DNA of 64,000 nt from NCBI RefSeq assembly GCF_002017875.1, contig NZ_MUFV01000001.1, forward strand, positions 1,282,501 to 1,346,500, given 5' to 3'. The stretch's first letter is position 1. Each line of letters opens with the position of its first letter. The notes beneath the pieces are model-generated. The model saw nothing but the letters and a program-made list of their open reading frames with translations, ran no database searches and was not told where the DNA came from. Positions 1 through 9,960 of the stretch are shown here, piece by piece. Both the position numbers and the translations under genes were made by a program. This DNA comes from Deinococcus sp. LM3. Its GTDB lineage: Bacteria > Deinococcota > Deinococci > Deinococcales > Deinococcaceae.

Positions 1-64
<64 letters not shown>

Positions 65-184
65 CATCTTTCCTATGCGTCTCCCCGTCCCCTGGCCCGC
101 CGCACCGTTGGGTGTGGGGGTTCGGCTGGAGGAGCGCGGTTATTTCGCGTTTCTCTCGCTCTTTCACGCTCGCTTGTCATGCAT

Positions 185-236
<52 letters not shown>

Positions 237-302
237 CACCCCCCATCCCGCACACACTTCATGTTCATGGCCACAGCCTGGAAAACCACGTCCTGAACGC
301 AC

Positions 303-326
303 AACAGCCGCCCGAAGGCAGCTGTT
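303..326 (-). terminator. Terminator hairpin after luxS
   Basis: A 10-bp stem (one G-T wobble) closed by a TTCG tetraloop lies 34 nt past the luxS stop on the minus strand. The tail is only weakly T-rich. Confidence 0.6.
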
Positions 327-359
327 GGTGGGCGGGCACCCGGCCCTGGGCTGAGGCGC

Positions 360-827
360 TCAGCGTTGCAGCAGCACCGTCTCCTGCACTTTCAGGCCCT
401 GCGCGAGCGCGTCGCGGGCATGGGCGCGGGCCGCCTGCAGGTCATGATCACGGTAATTGCCGCATTCCAGCTCGCTGACACCGGGAATGGGCTGCTCGTG
501 CGCCGCCGTGTCCTTCAGGGCCGCCTCGAACGCCTTCAGGACGCCCTGCTCGTCGGGCTCCCCGATGACCGCCATGTACATGCCGGTGCGGCAGCCCATC
601 GGGGACACGTCCACCACGTCGCTCAGGTGGTCACGCAGGTACCCGGCGAGCAGGTGCTCGAGCGTGTGGATGGCCGCCGGGTCAATGGCCCCCTGGTTGG
701 GTTGCAGCAGACGCAGGTCGTACTTGCTGATCGAGTCGCCGCGCGGCGTGGTCTTCACGCCCGCCAGTCGCACGTAGGGGGCTTTGACCTTGGTGTGGTC
801 CAGATCGAAGGATTCAACGTTCGCCAT
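360..827 (-). CDS. luxS: S-ribosylhomocysteine lyase LuxS
   Basis: A 155-residue protein of typical family length. LuxS cleaves S-ribosylhomocysteine to homocysteine and DPD, the precursor of autoinducer-2, in the activated methyl cycle. Visible metal ligands are His54 and His58 in the HTLEH motif and Cys122 in ECGNYRDH; the catalytic Cys79 is in the MGCRTGMY motif. The open frame extends 35 codons further upstream, but the start MANVESFDLDHTKV fits homologues, and a CACAAT box lies 6 nt before it, so a near-leaderless transcript is likely. It is transcribed alone toward the 23S promoter. Confidence 0.95.
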   Translation of the reverse strand: MANVESFDLDHTKVKAPYVRLAGVKTTPRGDSISKYDLRLLQPNQGAIDPAAIHTLEHLLAGYLRDHLSDVVDVSPMGCRTGMYMAVIGEPDEQGVLKAFEAALKDTAAHEQPIPGVSELECGNYRDHDLQAARAHARDALAQGLKVQETVLLQR

Positions 828-963
828 GCCCTGATTGTGCCGCGCGCGGCGAGGCGCAAACGTGAACCCGCCCAGATCACCCGGCCCGGCCCACCCCAGA
901 GCCAGACCAGGCGGTTGCGAAGCTCCCTCCACGCCCGGCGGGGCACTCCATATACTGCGCAGC

Positions 964-1494
964 GTGCCGACCCTGACCGACCGTTTCCGCCGCGCGCCCG
1001 TGTGGCTGCCCCTCGTGCTGGCTGCGCTGCTGGTCGCGGCCGATCAGGCGCTGAAAGCCTGGGCCCTGAGCAACCTGCAAGAAGGCCAGCCCGCCCAGGA
1101 ATTCATTCCGGGACTGGTCGAGTGGTACCTGACCTTCAACACGGGCGCCGCCTGGAGTCTGTTCAGCGGCAGCGCCGTGCCGCTGGCTGTGGGACGCCTG
1201 CTGATCGGCCTGGGCATCCTGGGCTACCTGACCTGGAAACCGCAGCCGCGCGCCCTGAGCGTGATCCTGGCGATGATCTCGGCCGGGGCGATCGGGAACG
1301 CCATCGATGGGCTGCGCCAGGGAAAGGTGACGGACATGATTCACTCGCCGCTCCTGAGCAGCGTGACCCGCGCCCTGAACGCCGGCGACTTCCCGATCTT
1401 CAACGTCGCCGACATGTGCGTGGTGCTGGGGACGCTGGCCCTGCTGATCCTGAGTTTCGTGGGCGACCGGCAGGCCAAACAGGACGCCCGCTGA
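964..1494 (+). CDS. lspA: Lipoprotein signal peptidase (signal peptidase II)
   Basis: A 176-residue inner-membrane aspartyl protease with four hydrophobic segments that removes signal peptides from prolipoproteins. The conserved FNTGAAWSLF block is at 58-67. The catalytic aspartates are probably Asp124 (KVTDMI) and Asp150 (FNVAD). The NxxDR motif reads NAIDGL here, so the usual Arg is replaced by Gly. The start is GTG 964, because TATACT at 951-956 sits 7 nt upstream, a leaderless arrangement. It is divergent from luxS. Confidence 0.93.
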   Translation: MPTLTDRFRRAPVWLPLVLAALLVAADQALKAWALSNLQEGQPAQEFIPGLVEWYLTFNTGAAWSLFSGSAVPLAVGRLLIGLGILGYLTWKPQPRALSVILAMISAGAIGNAIDGLRQGKVTDMIHSPLLSSVTRALNAGDFPIFNVADMCVVLGTLALLILSFVGDRQAKQDAR

Positions 1495-1516
1495 CAGTTC
1501 CTCTGTCCTGAACCGC

Positions 1517-1555
1517 AGAGGCGGTGAGTCCGGCGACGACCCGGCCACCGCCTCT
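1517..1555 (+). terminator. Hairpin after lspA
   Basis: AGAGGCGGTG (1517-1526) pairs perfectly with CACCGCCTCT (1546-1555), 22 nt past the lspA stop. It is followed by a weak CTACTGCTT tract. Confidence 0.55.
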
Positions 1556-1657
1556 CTACTGCTTCAGGGGCCTGTGCTTCAGGCGCCTGCTACGCGGCAG
1601 CGGTCCGTCAGGAGTGGCGGCCGGTCCGGGCGCACGACCAGCCGGACGGCAGAGGAC

Positions 1658-1694
1658 CAAAAGAAGTCGCCCCCGTCCGGTGTGGACAGGGGCG
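1658..1694 (-). terminator. Terminator of rpmB
   Basis: On the minus strand an 11-bp stem (1684-1694 with 1668-1678, one G-T wobble) and 5-nt loop is followed by ACTTCTTTTGG, about 20 nt past the rpmB stop. Confidence 0.8.
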
Positions 1695-1714
1695 GCCGGG
1701 TTGAACTGAGGCGC

Positions 1715-1930
1715 TCAGGCCACGGCCTTGCGGCACTTGTTGCACACGCGCAGGCGCAGGCTGACGCCCGCACGGGTGACCGTGAGGGGCTGGAGGTTGG
1801 GCTTCTGAACCCGCTTGCTCACGCCGGTGACCTTACGGCCCACGCCGCCCGCAGCGCGGGCCTTACCGCGGCGGATGACCGAGTTGACCACGATCGGTCC
1901 CTTACCGCACACTTCGCACACTTTCGCCAT
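1715..1930 (-). CDS. rpmB: 50S ribosomal protein L28
   Basis: A 71-residue basic protein of the large ribosomal subunit, of usual length. It has the L28 N-terminus MAKVCEVCGKGP and a second Cys pair in VCNKCRKAVA, so it is the zinc-ribbon (C+) form. The ATG is preceded by AAGGAG at good distance. A TACAGT -10 box lies at 2036-2031 with a poor -35, giving a leader of about 100 nt. Confidence 0.97.
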   Translation of the reverse strand: MAKVCEVCGKGPIVVNSVIRRGKARAAGGVGRKVTGVSKRVQKPNLQPLTVTRAGVSLRLRVCNKCRKAVA

Positions 1931-2122
1931 GATGACTCTCCTTCTTGAGCCTGATCCTTCCTAACTGACCGGGGGCTGCGACCTGTTCTGGGTTCGCTGC
2001 CGCGCCGGCCTGAATCAGACAAGCCGTCCAACTGTAGCACAGGGAATCGGCGGGGCGCAAAATGGCCGCCGCCCCGACCGTGGCCGTCCGGCGGTGGTGG
2101 CCAGGGCGGCAGCCAACGAAGA

Positions 2123-2150
2123 ACGGACGGTCCACCAGGGAACCGTCCGT
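2123..2150 (-). terminator. Terminator after the GlsB-type gene
   Basis: A 9-bp perfect stem, ACGGACGGT with ACCGTCCGT around a 10-nt loop, is followed on the minus strand by TCTTCGTTGG. It lies just past the stop of the small membrane protein gene. Confidence 0.7.
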
Positions 2151-2166
2151 GCCAGAAAAAGTGGGA

Positions 2167-2433
2167 TCAGCGCAGAACGCGCAGGGCCTTGAGGATCGCG
2201 ATCAGGACGACGCTACCGACCACGCCCCAGATGATGCTCCAGAAGCTGAAGCCGCTACCGGCCACGTCGCCGCCGAGGTTCAGCATGTTGCCGAACACGG
2301 CCTGCGCCAGGATGCTGCCGACGATGCCGATCAGGATGTTGGCGATGGCGCCCTGCTGAGCGTCCGTCTTCATGATGAGGCTCGCGAGCCAGCCGCACAG
2401 CGCACCAACCAGAATAGTAATGATCCAACCCAT
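2167..2433 (-). CDS. GlsB/YeaQ/YmgE family small membrane protein
   Basis: An 88-residue, very hydrophobic protein with three membrane segments. The GWIITILVGALCGWLASLIM start, glycine-rich turns and GIVGSILAQAVFG block are typical of the transglycosylase-associated (GlsB/YeaQ/YmgE) family. Members are small inner-membrane proteins often linked to stress; their biochemical role is unknown. The ATG has a strong GGAGG Shine-Dalgarno. It is monocistronic. Confidence 0.88.
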   Translation of the reverse strand: MGWIITILVGALCGWLASLIMKTDAQQGAIANILIGIVGSILAQAVFGNMLNLGGDVAGSGFSFWSIIWGVVGSVVLIAILKALRVLR

Positions 2434-2931
2434 GATTTCTACCTCCGTTTATTTGGAACTTGCTTCGAGTGACATCAACGTGTGTTGCTCTCGTTGTGGG
2501 TGCAGCATGAAACTCATCAAACCCCGCAAATGTAGAAGGTCGTACTTTCTCAAGGGCGGGCGAAGGTGGGATGGATGTCCCGCCAACTGCGGTTAAGGCT
2601 GGGCTTCAGAATCGCGGCCAGAACGCTCATTTCTGACCTGACCCCAAAGGCAGTTACCTGCCCTGACCGGCTGGATCACCGCCCGGCTCCGGTCACGTGA
2701 ATCACCCCGGATTCTCATATGGTGTGAAATCCGACGGGGTGCGCGTACAGGTCACGACACAGGACCGGCCAGCACACAGGATCAGTCGGCACGCAGGCTC
2801 CCTGCAGCGGCCCCCGCCGGGCGAACCGGCGCCATTTGTCTTACCCCTGGCTCCACAGTCACCGGAGGGGTGGGTAGCATGGCGGCATCAGGCCCCGCCC
2901 GTCAGTGGCGTGGCCCGGAGGCCCCACACCT
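2434..2931. other. Intergenic region without a convincing gene
   Basis: About 500 bp between the divergent GlsB-type gene and thrB, with lower GC near 2440-2560. It has no frame with coding character. A hairpin, CACCCCG-GATT ... AATC-CGA-CGGGGTG, lies at 2703-2741. TAGCAT (2875-2880) could be the thrB -10 box. Confidence 0.6.
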
Positions 2932-3900
2932 ATGCCCGGACCATCTGAACGCGACCTCCCCGCCGCCCCCGCACCCACGCGGGAGCCGCCCACCGGCACC
3001 TTCACCGTGCGCGCGCCCGCCAGCAGCGCCAACCTGGGGCCCGGCTTCGACAGCCTGGGCCTGAGTGTGCCGCTGTACACCACCCTGCGCGTGACCCCGC
3101 AGGCCATCACCGAGATCGTGCCCCTGGGCGCGGAACTGAAGGACACGCCCACCGACGAGAGCAACTACGTGTACCGCGCCATGCTGCTGGCCGCCCGCCG
3201 CGCCGGACGCCCCCTGCCGCCCGCCCGCATCGAGATCGAGACGGACGTGCCCCTGGCGCGCGGGCTGGGCAGCAGCGCCGCCGCGCTGGTCGCCGGGATC
3301 GTCGCCGGAAACGAGCTGCTGGGCTGCCCCCTGGACGACGAGGCCGTGCTGGACGTCGCCGCGCGTGAGGAAGGCCACCCGGACAACGTGGCGCCCGCCC
3401 TGTTCGGCGGGATCGTCGTGGCGACCCTGGACAAGCTCGGCACGCACTACGTGCGGCTGGACCCACCCGCGCACCTGGGCGTGACGGTCCTGATCCCGGA
3501 CTTCGAACTGAGCACCAGCAAGGCCCGCGCCGTGCTGCCCAAGGAGTACAGCCGCGCCGATGCCGTGCACGCCCTGTCGCACGCCGCGCTGCTGGCCGCC
3601 GCGCTTTCGCAGGGTCGCCTGGACCTGCTGCGGCACGCCATGCAGGACTACATTCATCAGATCTGGCGCGCGCCGCTCGTGCCGGGCCTGAGCGACATTC
3701 TGGAGGAGGCCTGGAAGCACGGTGCGCTCGGCGCGGCCCTCAGCGGCGCCGGCCCCACCGTGCTGTGCTTTCACGACACCCGCGAGCCCACCGCGCCCCT
3801 GCACGCCTACCTGCACGGCGTGATGACCCGCAACGGTCTACAGGGCCGCGTGCTGGACTTTCCCATCGACGCAGCCGGTACGCTGATCGAACGGGCGTAA
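2932..3900 (+). CDS. thrB: Homoserine kinase
   Basis: A 322-residue GHMP-family kinase that phosphorylates homoserine in threonine synthesis. The first GHMP motif is PASSANLGPGFDSLG near the N-terminus. The ATP-binding loop is PLARGLGSSAAALVAG near residue 105, and the C-terminal SGAGPT loop is present. ATG 2932 with GGAG at 2916-2919 is preferred; an in-frame GTG at 2905 is possible. Its N-terminus is about 20 residues longer and Pro-rich compared with most ThrB. No other threonine gene is adjacent. Confidence 0.93.
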   Translation: MPGPSERDLPAAPAPTREPPTGTFTVRAPASSANLGPGFDSLGLSVPLYTTLRVTPQAITEIVPLGAELKDTPTDESNYVYRAMLLAARRAGRPLPPARIEIETDVPLARGLGSSAAALVAGIVAGNELLGCPLDDEAVLDVAAREEGHPDNVAPALFGGIVVATLDKLGTHYVRLDPPAHLGVTVLIPDFELSTSKARAVLPKEYSRADAVHALSHAALLAAALSQGRLDLLRHAMQDYIHQIWRAPLVPGLSDILEEAWKHGALGAALSGAGPTVLCFHDTREPTAPLHAYLHGVMTRNGLQGRVLDFPIDAAGTLIERA

Positions 3901-3927
3901 ATACCACCCGGACATCGGCACAAAAAG

Positions 3928-3959
3928 AAGAACCGGAGTGATCTCTCACTCCGGTTCTT
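3928..3959. terminator. Bidirectional terminator between thrB and tRNA-Pro
   Basis: A perfect 14-bp stem (3928-3941 with 3946-3959) and 4-nt loop. On the minus strand it ends in a TTCTTCTTTTTG tract suited to ending the tRNA transcript; on the plus strand it serves thrB. Confidence 0.85.
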
Positions 3960-3961
3960 TC

Positions 3962-4040
<79 letters not shown>

Positions 4041-4055
4041 ATACCCAGCCACAGA

Positions 4056-4084
4056 ACTATAAGGGCACTTTCAGGATCCGTCAA
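4056..4084 (-). promoter_or_regulatory. Promoter of tRNA-Pro
   Basis: TTGACG, a 17-nt spacer and TATAGT on the minus strand, ending 15 nt before the tRNA 5' end. Confidence 0.82.
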
Positions 4085-4148
4085 GGGTGTGCGGCGAGAC
4101 GGGACGGTCTTCTGTACCTGTGGCCCCGCCGTGGCTATCCTGCCGGGC

Positions 4149-5384
<1,236 letters not shown>

Positions 5385-5390
5385 GCGCGA

Positions 5391-5452
5391 ATGGCTCATG
5401 GCAGATGGCAGGGGCCGCTGAGCCATCTGCCATCTGCTTTCAGCTATCTGCC
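5391..5452. repeat. Iterated-word inverted repeat, locus 1 (ATGGCnn)
   Basis: Three 7-nt words (ATGGCTC, ATGGCAG, ATGGCAG) are followed by their complements (GAGCCAT, CTGCCAT, CTGC). They form a hairpin with a perfect 10-bp core, GGCAGATGGC/GCCATCTGCC (5400-5409 with 5422-5431). It fills the gap between two convergent genes and may act as a two-way terminator. Confidence 0.75.
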
Positions 5453-5457
5453 TTCCT

Positions 5458-6180
<723 letters not shown>

Positions 6181-6248
6181 ACGCGGCATGCTAGCGCCCG
6201 CCCGCCCGGCCCGGCTGGACGGGGTATAGCGGCCCGTATGCTGACGGG

Positions 6249-6626
6249 ATGGACGGCATGGACAGCCCCGAGACCCTGACCCTGAGTGAACTGCTGGAAC
6301 GCTACGCGACGCTGCGCGACACGATCCTGGGCCTGGAGGCCGAACGGGACGAACTGGGCGCGCGGGTCAAGGCGGCGCTGCTGGACGGCGGGCAGGCCGA
6401 GACGGACCTGTACCGCGCCACCCTGAAGGTCTCGCGGCGGGTCGAGTACCCGCTGGACCGCTTCCGCGAGGTGTTCGGGGACGCGGCGGCGCTGGAAGTG
6501 GCGACCATCGACCGCCGCCGCGCCGAGGCCCTGGCGAAATCCGGTGATCTGGACGGCGAGCGCCTGCGCGAACTGGCCGTCGTGAAGGAAACGCCGGCGC
6601 TGGTCCTGCAACCCAAGACCCGCTGA
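6249..6626 (+). CDS. Conserved hypothetical protein, coiled coil
   Basis: A 125-residue soluble protein that I do not recognise. Residues 10-45 form a heptad-rich helix (LSELLERYATLRDTILGLEAERDEL), followed by a basic segment (LKVSRRVEYPLDRF). It is rich in Glu, Arg and Leu with no Cys. TATGCT (6237-6242) is 6 nt before the ATG, so a leaderless mRNA is likely. It is divergent from the carbonic anhydrase; the two -10 boxes are about 45 bp apart. The regular codon use supports a real gene. Confidence 0.7.
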   Translation: MDGMDSPETLTLSELLERYATLRDTILGLEAERDELGARVKAALLDGGQAETDLYRATLKVSRRVEYPLDRFREVFGDAAALEVATIDRRRAEALAKSGDLDGERLRELAVVKETPALVLQPKTR

Positions 6627-6705
6627 CCGGCGCGGACTTGCGCGCGTGACGCGGCGCTGACCGGGCGGGAACGCGGGCCTGACACCCGCCGGGCACGCTG
6701 GGCGC

Positions 6706-6915
6706 ATGACCCTCTCCCCACTGCACCGGCTGCTGAACCTGGCCCTGTCGCCGCACGAGCAACTGCCCAGCGACTCGTTTATCTGGACGGGCGCGGACCT
6801 GTGGCTGGGCCGGGAGGAGGCCTTCAGCGGCGCCCAGCACGTCTGGACCGAGCGCGAGATCCGGCTCTCGCGGCAGCTGGGCGCGCAGACGGACCTGGAC
6901 CGCCTGACCCGTTAG
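6706..6915 (+). CDS. Small hypothetical protein
   Basis: 69 residues, no known domain and no membrane segment. Two Trp and several acidic residues occur in the centre (FIWTGADLWLGREEAF). It follows the previous gene by 79 nt on the same strand. A terminator hairpin begins 28 nt after the stop, which supports transcription of the frame. No good Shine-Dalgarno was seen. Confidence 0.5.
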   Translation: MTLSPLHRLLNLALSPHEQLPSDSFIWTGADLWLGREEAFSGAQHVWTEREIRLSRQLGAQTDLDRLTR

Positions 6916-6942
6916 CTGGTTCCCCTTGCCGGGCGCACGACA

Positions 6943-6973
6943 AGGGCGGCCCCGCCTGAAACGGGACCGCCCT
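6943..6973 (+). terminator. Hairpin after the small hypothetical gene
   Basis: AGGGCGGccCCG (6943-6954) pairs with CGGgaCCGCCCT (6962-6973) with one internal mismatch. MITE-like copy A starts 5 bp after it. Confidence 0.6.
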
Positions 6974-6978
6974 GCTGA

Positions 6979-7111
6979 TACGGACTGCCGTCTGTTTCGC
7001 TGACAATCCGGAACTTCACCAGATTGCCAGCTCCACGTCCGGAACCGCTTCTCTCCTTCTCGCTTCCCTCGGATTGAACGGTCTTTGCAGCCCATTCAAT
7101 CGGAGTCCGTA
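6979..7111 (+). mobile_element. MITE-like repeat, copy A
   Basis: A 133-bp non-coding element with terminal inverted repeats TACGGAcTgCCG and CGGAGTCCGTA. It contains an AATCCGG...CcaGATT hairpin and a longer GATTGAACGGTCT...CAGCCCATTCAATC hairpin. Flanks are TGA on the left and TGG on the right, so a target duplication is not intact. It lies between the terminator of the 6706 gene and the 3' end of the SRP RNA. Confidence 0.9.
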
Positions 7112-7124
7112 TGGCATGAAAAAA

Positions 7125-7226
<102 letters not shown>

Positions 7227-7233
7227 GTTCCAG

Positions 7234-7262
7234 ACCATAGCACAGGTGCTCGCGGCTGTGGA
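7234..7262 (-). promoter_or_regulatory. Promoter of the SRP RNA
   Basis: TCCACA, a 17-nt spacer and TATGGT on the minus strand, placing the start about 7 nt downstream at the RNA 5' end. Confidence 0.65.
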
Positions 7263-7310
7263 GTCCCGTCTCCGGGGGCGGCCGGAACCGACCGCACGCG
7301 GCATGGAAAG

Positions 7311-7335
7311 CGCCGGACCCTTGCGGAGTCCGGCG
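7311..7335 (-). terminator. Terminator of tRNA-Leu
   Basis: An 8-bp stem, CGCCGGAC/GTCCGGCG, with a 9-nt loop is followed on the minus strand by CTTTCC. It begins 10 nt after the tRNA. Confidence 0.72.
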
Positions 7336-7344
7336 TCATTTCGT

Positions 7345-7429
<85 letters not shown>

Positions 7430-7448
7430 ACTCTGAGAGGCGATAGCA

Positions 7449-7477
7449 ATACTAGGGGCGGCCCCCGGCGTTGTCAA
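7449..7477 (-). promoter_or_regulatory. Promoter of tRNA-Leu
   Basis: TTGACA, a 17-nt spacer and TAGTAT on the minus strand, 20 nt before the tRNA. Confidence 0.85.
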
Positions 7478-7499
7478 GTCTAGAGTGGCGCGGCCCGCC

Positions 7500-7527
7500 T
7501 TGTCAGGGGCGCGCTTCGTGGTATGAT
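7500..7527 (+). promoter_or_regulatory. Promoter of rpsO, with a leader of about 95 nt
   Basis: TTGTCA, a 16-nt spacer and TATGAT. Transcription would begin near 7534 and leave a GC-rich leader to 7629. This is long enough for the leader-based S15 autoregulation known in several bacteria, but I cannot identify a specific fold. Confidence 0.75.
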
Positions 7528-7629
7528 CGCGTTTGCCGCCGCGAGCGGTGGGGCCCGGACTCCCTCATACGGATCACGGATTTTCCCCGGCTGCTGCGCG
7601 CGGGACTTCAATAACACGAGAGGCTCAAC

Positions 7630-7905
<276 letters not shown>

Positions 7906-7920
7906 GACGCGCCCCGCAGC

Positions 7921-7957
7921 ACCGCCGCCCCCCGCAAGGAAGGGCGGCGGTCTTCTT
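7921..7957 (+). terminator. Terminator of rpsO
   Basis: A 10-bp perfect stem, ACCGCCGCCC/GGGCGGCGGT, with an 11-nt loop is followed by CTTCTTT. Confidence 0.9.
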
Positions 7958-7980
7958 TGGGCACCGCTTTCCCCGCCTCA

Positions 7981-8114
7981 TACGGACTCCGATTGAATGG
8001 GCTGCAAAGCCCGTTCAATCCGAGCGGATGCGAGAAGGAGAGAAACGGGTTCCGGACGTGGAGCCGGCAATCCGGTGAAGTTCCGGATTGTTGGCGAAAC
8101 AAACGGAATCCGTA
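7981..8114 (-). mobile_element. MITE-like repeat, copy B (inverted)
   Basis: 134 bp, in the opposite orientation to copy A. Termini are TACGGACTCCG and CGGAATCCGTA. Exact 3-bp flanks TCA are at 7978-7980 and 8115-8117. The right TCA is the complement of the TGA stop codon of the minus-strand cyclotransferase gene. It lies 23 bp beyond the rpsO terminator. Confidence 0.92.
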
Positions 8115-8573
8115 TCAGCGGCCGTCCGCGCCGCGCTGGTCACGGTCCGGCACGTCGCGCCAGTCGCCGCTGGGCACCACTGCCGCCCCCGGCGCGCGCA
8201 GCCGTTCGGGACGGGCGTACACGTACACCCAGACCGTGACCTCCTCTTCCCGGTCCGGGGTGCCGGGTGGGTCCAGGGTCAGGACCGCGAGTTGCCGGAT
8301 GTACAGCGGCGGCGTGTCGTGCAGGCCTTCCAGTTCGTCCAGGCCGGGCAGGGCGGCCTCCCAGGCCTGCGGGGTGTACTCCAGGACCGCGCCGCGCACC
8401 AGGGTGTCGGCCGGGCCGGGCGTCAGGGCCGGGTAGCCTTCCGGGTGCAGGTGGTGCAGGGTGAAGCCACGCAGCGTGGCGGGCCGCACGGTGAACCCAC
8501 GGGCCGCGACGTGGGCGTTGCGCTCGCCCGGCAGCAGGGTGCCGTACACGAACACGCGGGCAGGGAGGGTCAT
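8115..8573 (-). CDS. Gamma-glutamylcyclotransferase-like (AIG2/GGCT fold) protein
   Basis: 152 residues with the family signature VFVYGTLLPGERN at the N-terminus. The central LDELEG segment supplies the usual catalytic Glu, followed by a YIRQLAVLTL strand. GGCT-fold enzymes convert gamma-glutamyl amino acids or glutathione-like adducts to 5-oxoproline; the substrate here is unknown. ATG 8573 is chosen because TACAGT (8585-8580) is 6 nt upstream (leaderless); the longer frame to 8669 lacks support. The TGA stop coincides with the target triplet of copy B. Confidence 0.85.
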   Translation of the reverse strand: MTLPARVFVYGTLLPGERNAHVAARGFTVRPATLRGFTLHHLHPEGYPALTPGPADTLVRGAVLEYTPQAWEAALPGLDELEGLHDTPPLYIRQLAVLTLDPPGTPDREEEVTVWVYVYARPERLRAPGAAVVPSGDWRDVPDRDQRGADGR

Positions 8574-8702
8574 GGCCGGACTGTAGCGGGCGGCGCGCCG
8601 GGCCTGCCACGACCTGACTGGACGGGCCGGGCTGGATGGACCAGTGGGGCGGATGGCGAATTCAGACACAGCTGGCGACTGACCCGGCGCGCAGAATGAG
8701 GC

Positions 8703-9896
8703 ATGAACCTCAGACCAGCTTCGCGCGGGTCCGCCGGTCGCGGCCCGCAGCGCGCCTTCCCCGCCCGCCTGTCCGGTGTTCCGCTGCGCCGCGCCCTGCT
8801 GGGGGTGCTGCTGGGCACGTTGCCGCTGTGGGCCGCCGCGCAGACCGCCGTGCCGCCGGCGGTTCCGGGGGCGGCCGAGCGCCGGACCGTCACGCCCGCG
8901 CCGCTGACCGCCAGCGAGACGGCGCGCCTGCAGGCGTTGTTCCAGAAGGCGCGGCCCGCCACGCTACGGATCGAGCAGTGCGCGCCGGACGACTGCAGCG
9001 ACCCGGACGGGGTCGGGTCGGCGGTCCTGATCTCCGCGGACGGGCTGGCTCTGACCGCGTACCACGTGGTGGAGGGCGCGCAGGCCCTGAGCGCGCAGAC
9101 CGTGGACCGCAACCGCTACGCGGCCGAGGTGATCGGGTACAACGATCAGGACGACCTGGCGCTGCTGCGGGTGAAGGTGCCGGCCGGGACGCCGTTCCTG
9201 CCGCTGGCGACCGGCGCGCCCGGCGTGGGCAACGTGGCCCTGGCGATCGGGAATGGCGGGGGCGCGTTCCTGCGGCCCAAGACCGGTCGCCTGACCGCGC
9301 TGGACGCCGATGCGGGCCGCGCGGATTTCCCGCCGGGCACGCTGGAGCTGAACGCGCCGGTGGTGCCGGGAGACAGTGGCGGGCCGGTACTGAACGCGAC
9401 CGGGCAGGTGACGGGCATCGTGAGTTACATCCGCACGGATGGCCGCCGCGTCCGGGCGTACGCGGTGCCGGTCACGGTGACGGACCCGCGCCTGAGCGCC
9501 CTGAGAGCCGGTGAGAAGCGCGACGCGCCGGTCATCGGGATCACGCTGGGCGGACCGTTTGGTGATCTGTTCTTCCTGCCGGAGCGGGGATTCAAGGAGC
9601 TGAGCCGCCTGCGGAAGCTGGGTGACACGCCGGGCGCGTTCTTCACCGGGGTGTCGCGCGGCAGTCCGGCCGAGAAGGCGGGGTTGCAGCCGCTGCGGCT
9701 GGACAGGAACGGCGAGCGGGTGTCGGGGGACATCGTGACGGCCGTGAACGGGAAACGGATCGTGAATTTCAGTGAGTTCCAGTACGCGGTGAGGGCGTTC
9801 CGGCCGGGCGATACCGTGACGCTGACCGTGCTGCGCGCCGGGAAGACCCTTCAGGTGCCGGTGACCCTGACCGGGCGCAGTCAGGTGAGGAATTAA
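8703..9896 (+). CDS. HtrA/DegP-like serine protease with PDZ domain
   Basis: 397 residues. It has a basic N-terminus and a hydrophobic signal peptide ending near residue 46 (LPLWAAAQ). The trypsin-like domain shows His121 (LTAYHVVEG), Asp151 (DDLALLRV) and Ser225 (VPGDSGGPVLN). A C-terminal PDZ domain (about 265-390) has GDIVTAVNGKRI. It is expected to act in envelope protein quality control. Cys93 and Cys98 are close enough for a disulfide. The upstream CAGAAT box 5 nt from the ATG is a weak -10. Confidence 0.9.
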   Translation: MNLRPASRGSAGRGPQRAFPARLSGVPLRRALLGVLLGTLPLWAAAQTAVPPAVPGAAERRTVTPAPLTASETARLQALFQKARPATLRIEQCAPDDCSDPDGVGSAVLISADGLALTAYHVVEGAQALSAQTVDRNRYAAEVIGYNDQDDLALLRVKVPAGTPFLPLATGAPGVGNVALAIGNGGGAFLRPKTGRLTALDADAGRADFPPGTLELNAPVVPGDSGGPVLNATGQVTGIVSYIRTDGRRVRAYAVPVTVTDPRLSALRAGEKRDAPVIGITLGGPFGDLFFLPERGFKELSRLRKLGDTPGAFFTGVSRGSPAEKAGLQPLRLDRNGERVSGDIVTAVNGKRIVNFSEFQYAVRAFRPGDTVTLTVLRAGKTLQVPVTLTGRSQVRN

Positions 9897-9926
9897 ACCC
9901 AAACTCCATATTATGCAAAACACCTC

Positions 9927-9954
9927 TTGACAATTCTGCCTAAAACAGAATAAT
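9927..9954 (+). promoter_or_regulatory. Leaderless promoter with overlapping palindromic operator
   Basis: TTGACA (9927-9932), a 16-nt spacer and AATAAT (9949-9954), with the ATG exactly 7 nt further, so the mRNA would start at the start codon. The spacer and -10 contain the perfect palindrome ATTCTG-N7-CAGAAT (9933-9951), a likely repressor site. The surrounding 60 bp are much more AT-rich than the genome. Confidence 0.72.
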
Positions 9955-9960
9955 GCGGGT

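Noticed and set aside
7567..7581. TCATACGGATC in the rpsO leader resembling a MITE-like terminus
   Set aside because: Only about 9 bp match and no second terminus lies within 200 bp; probably chance.
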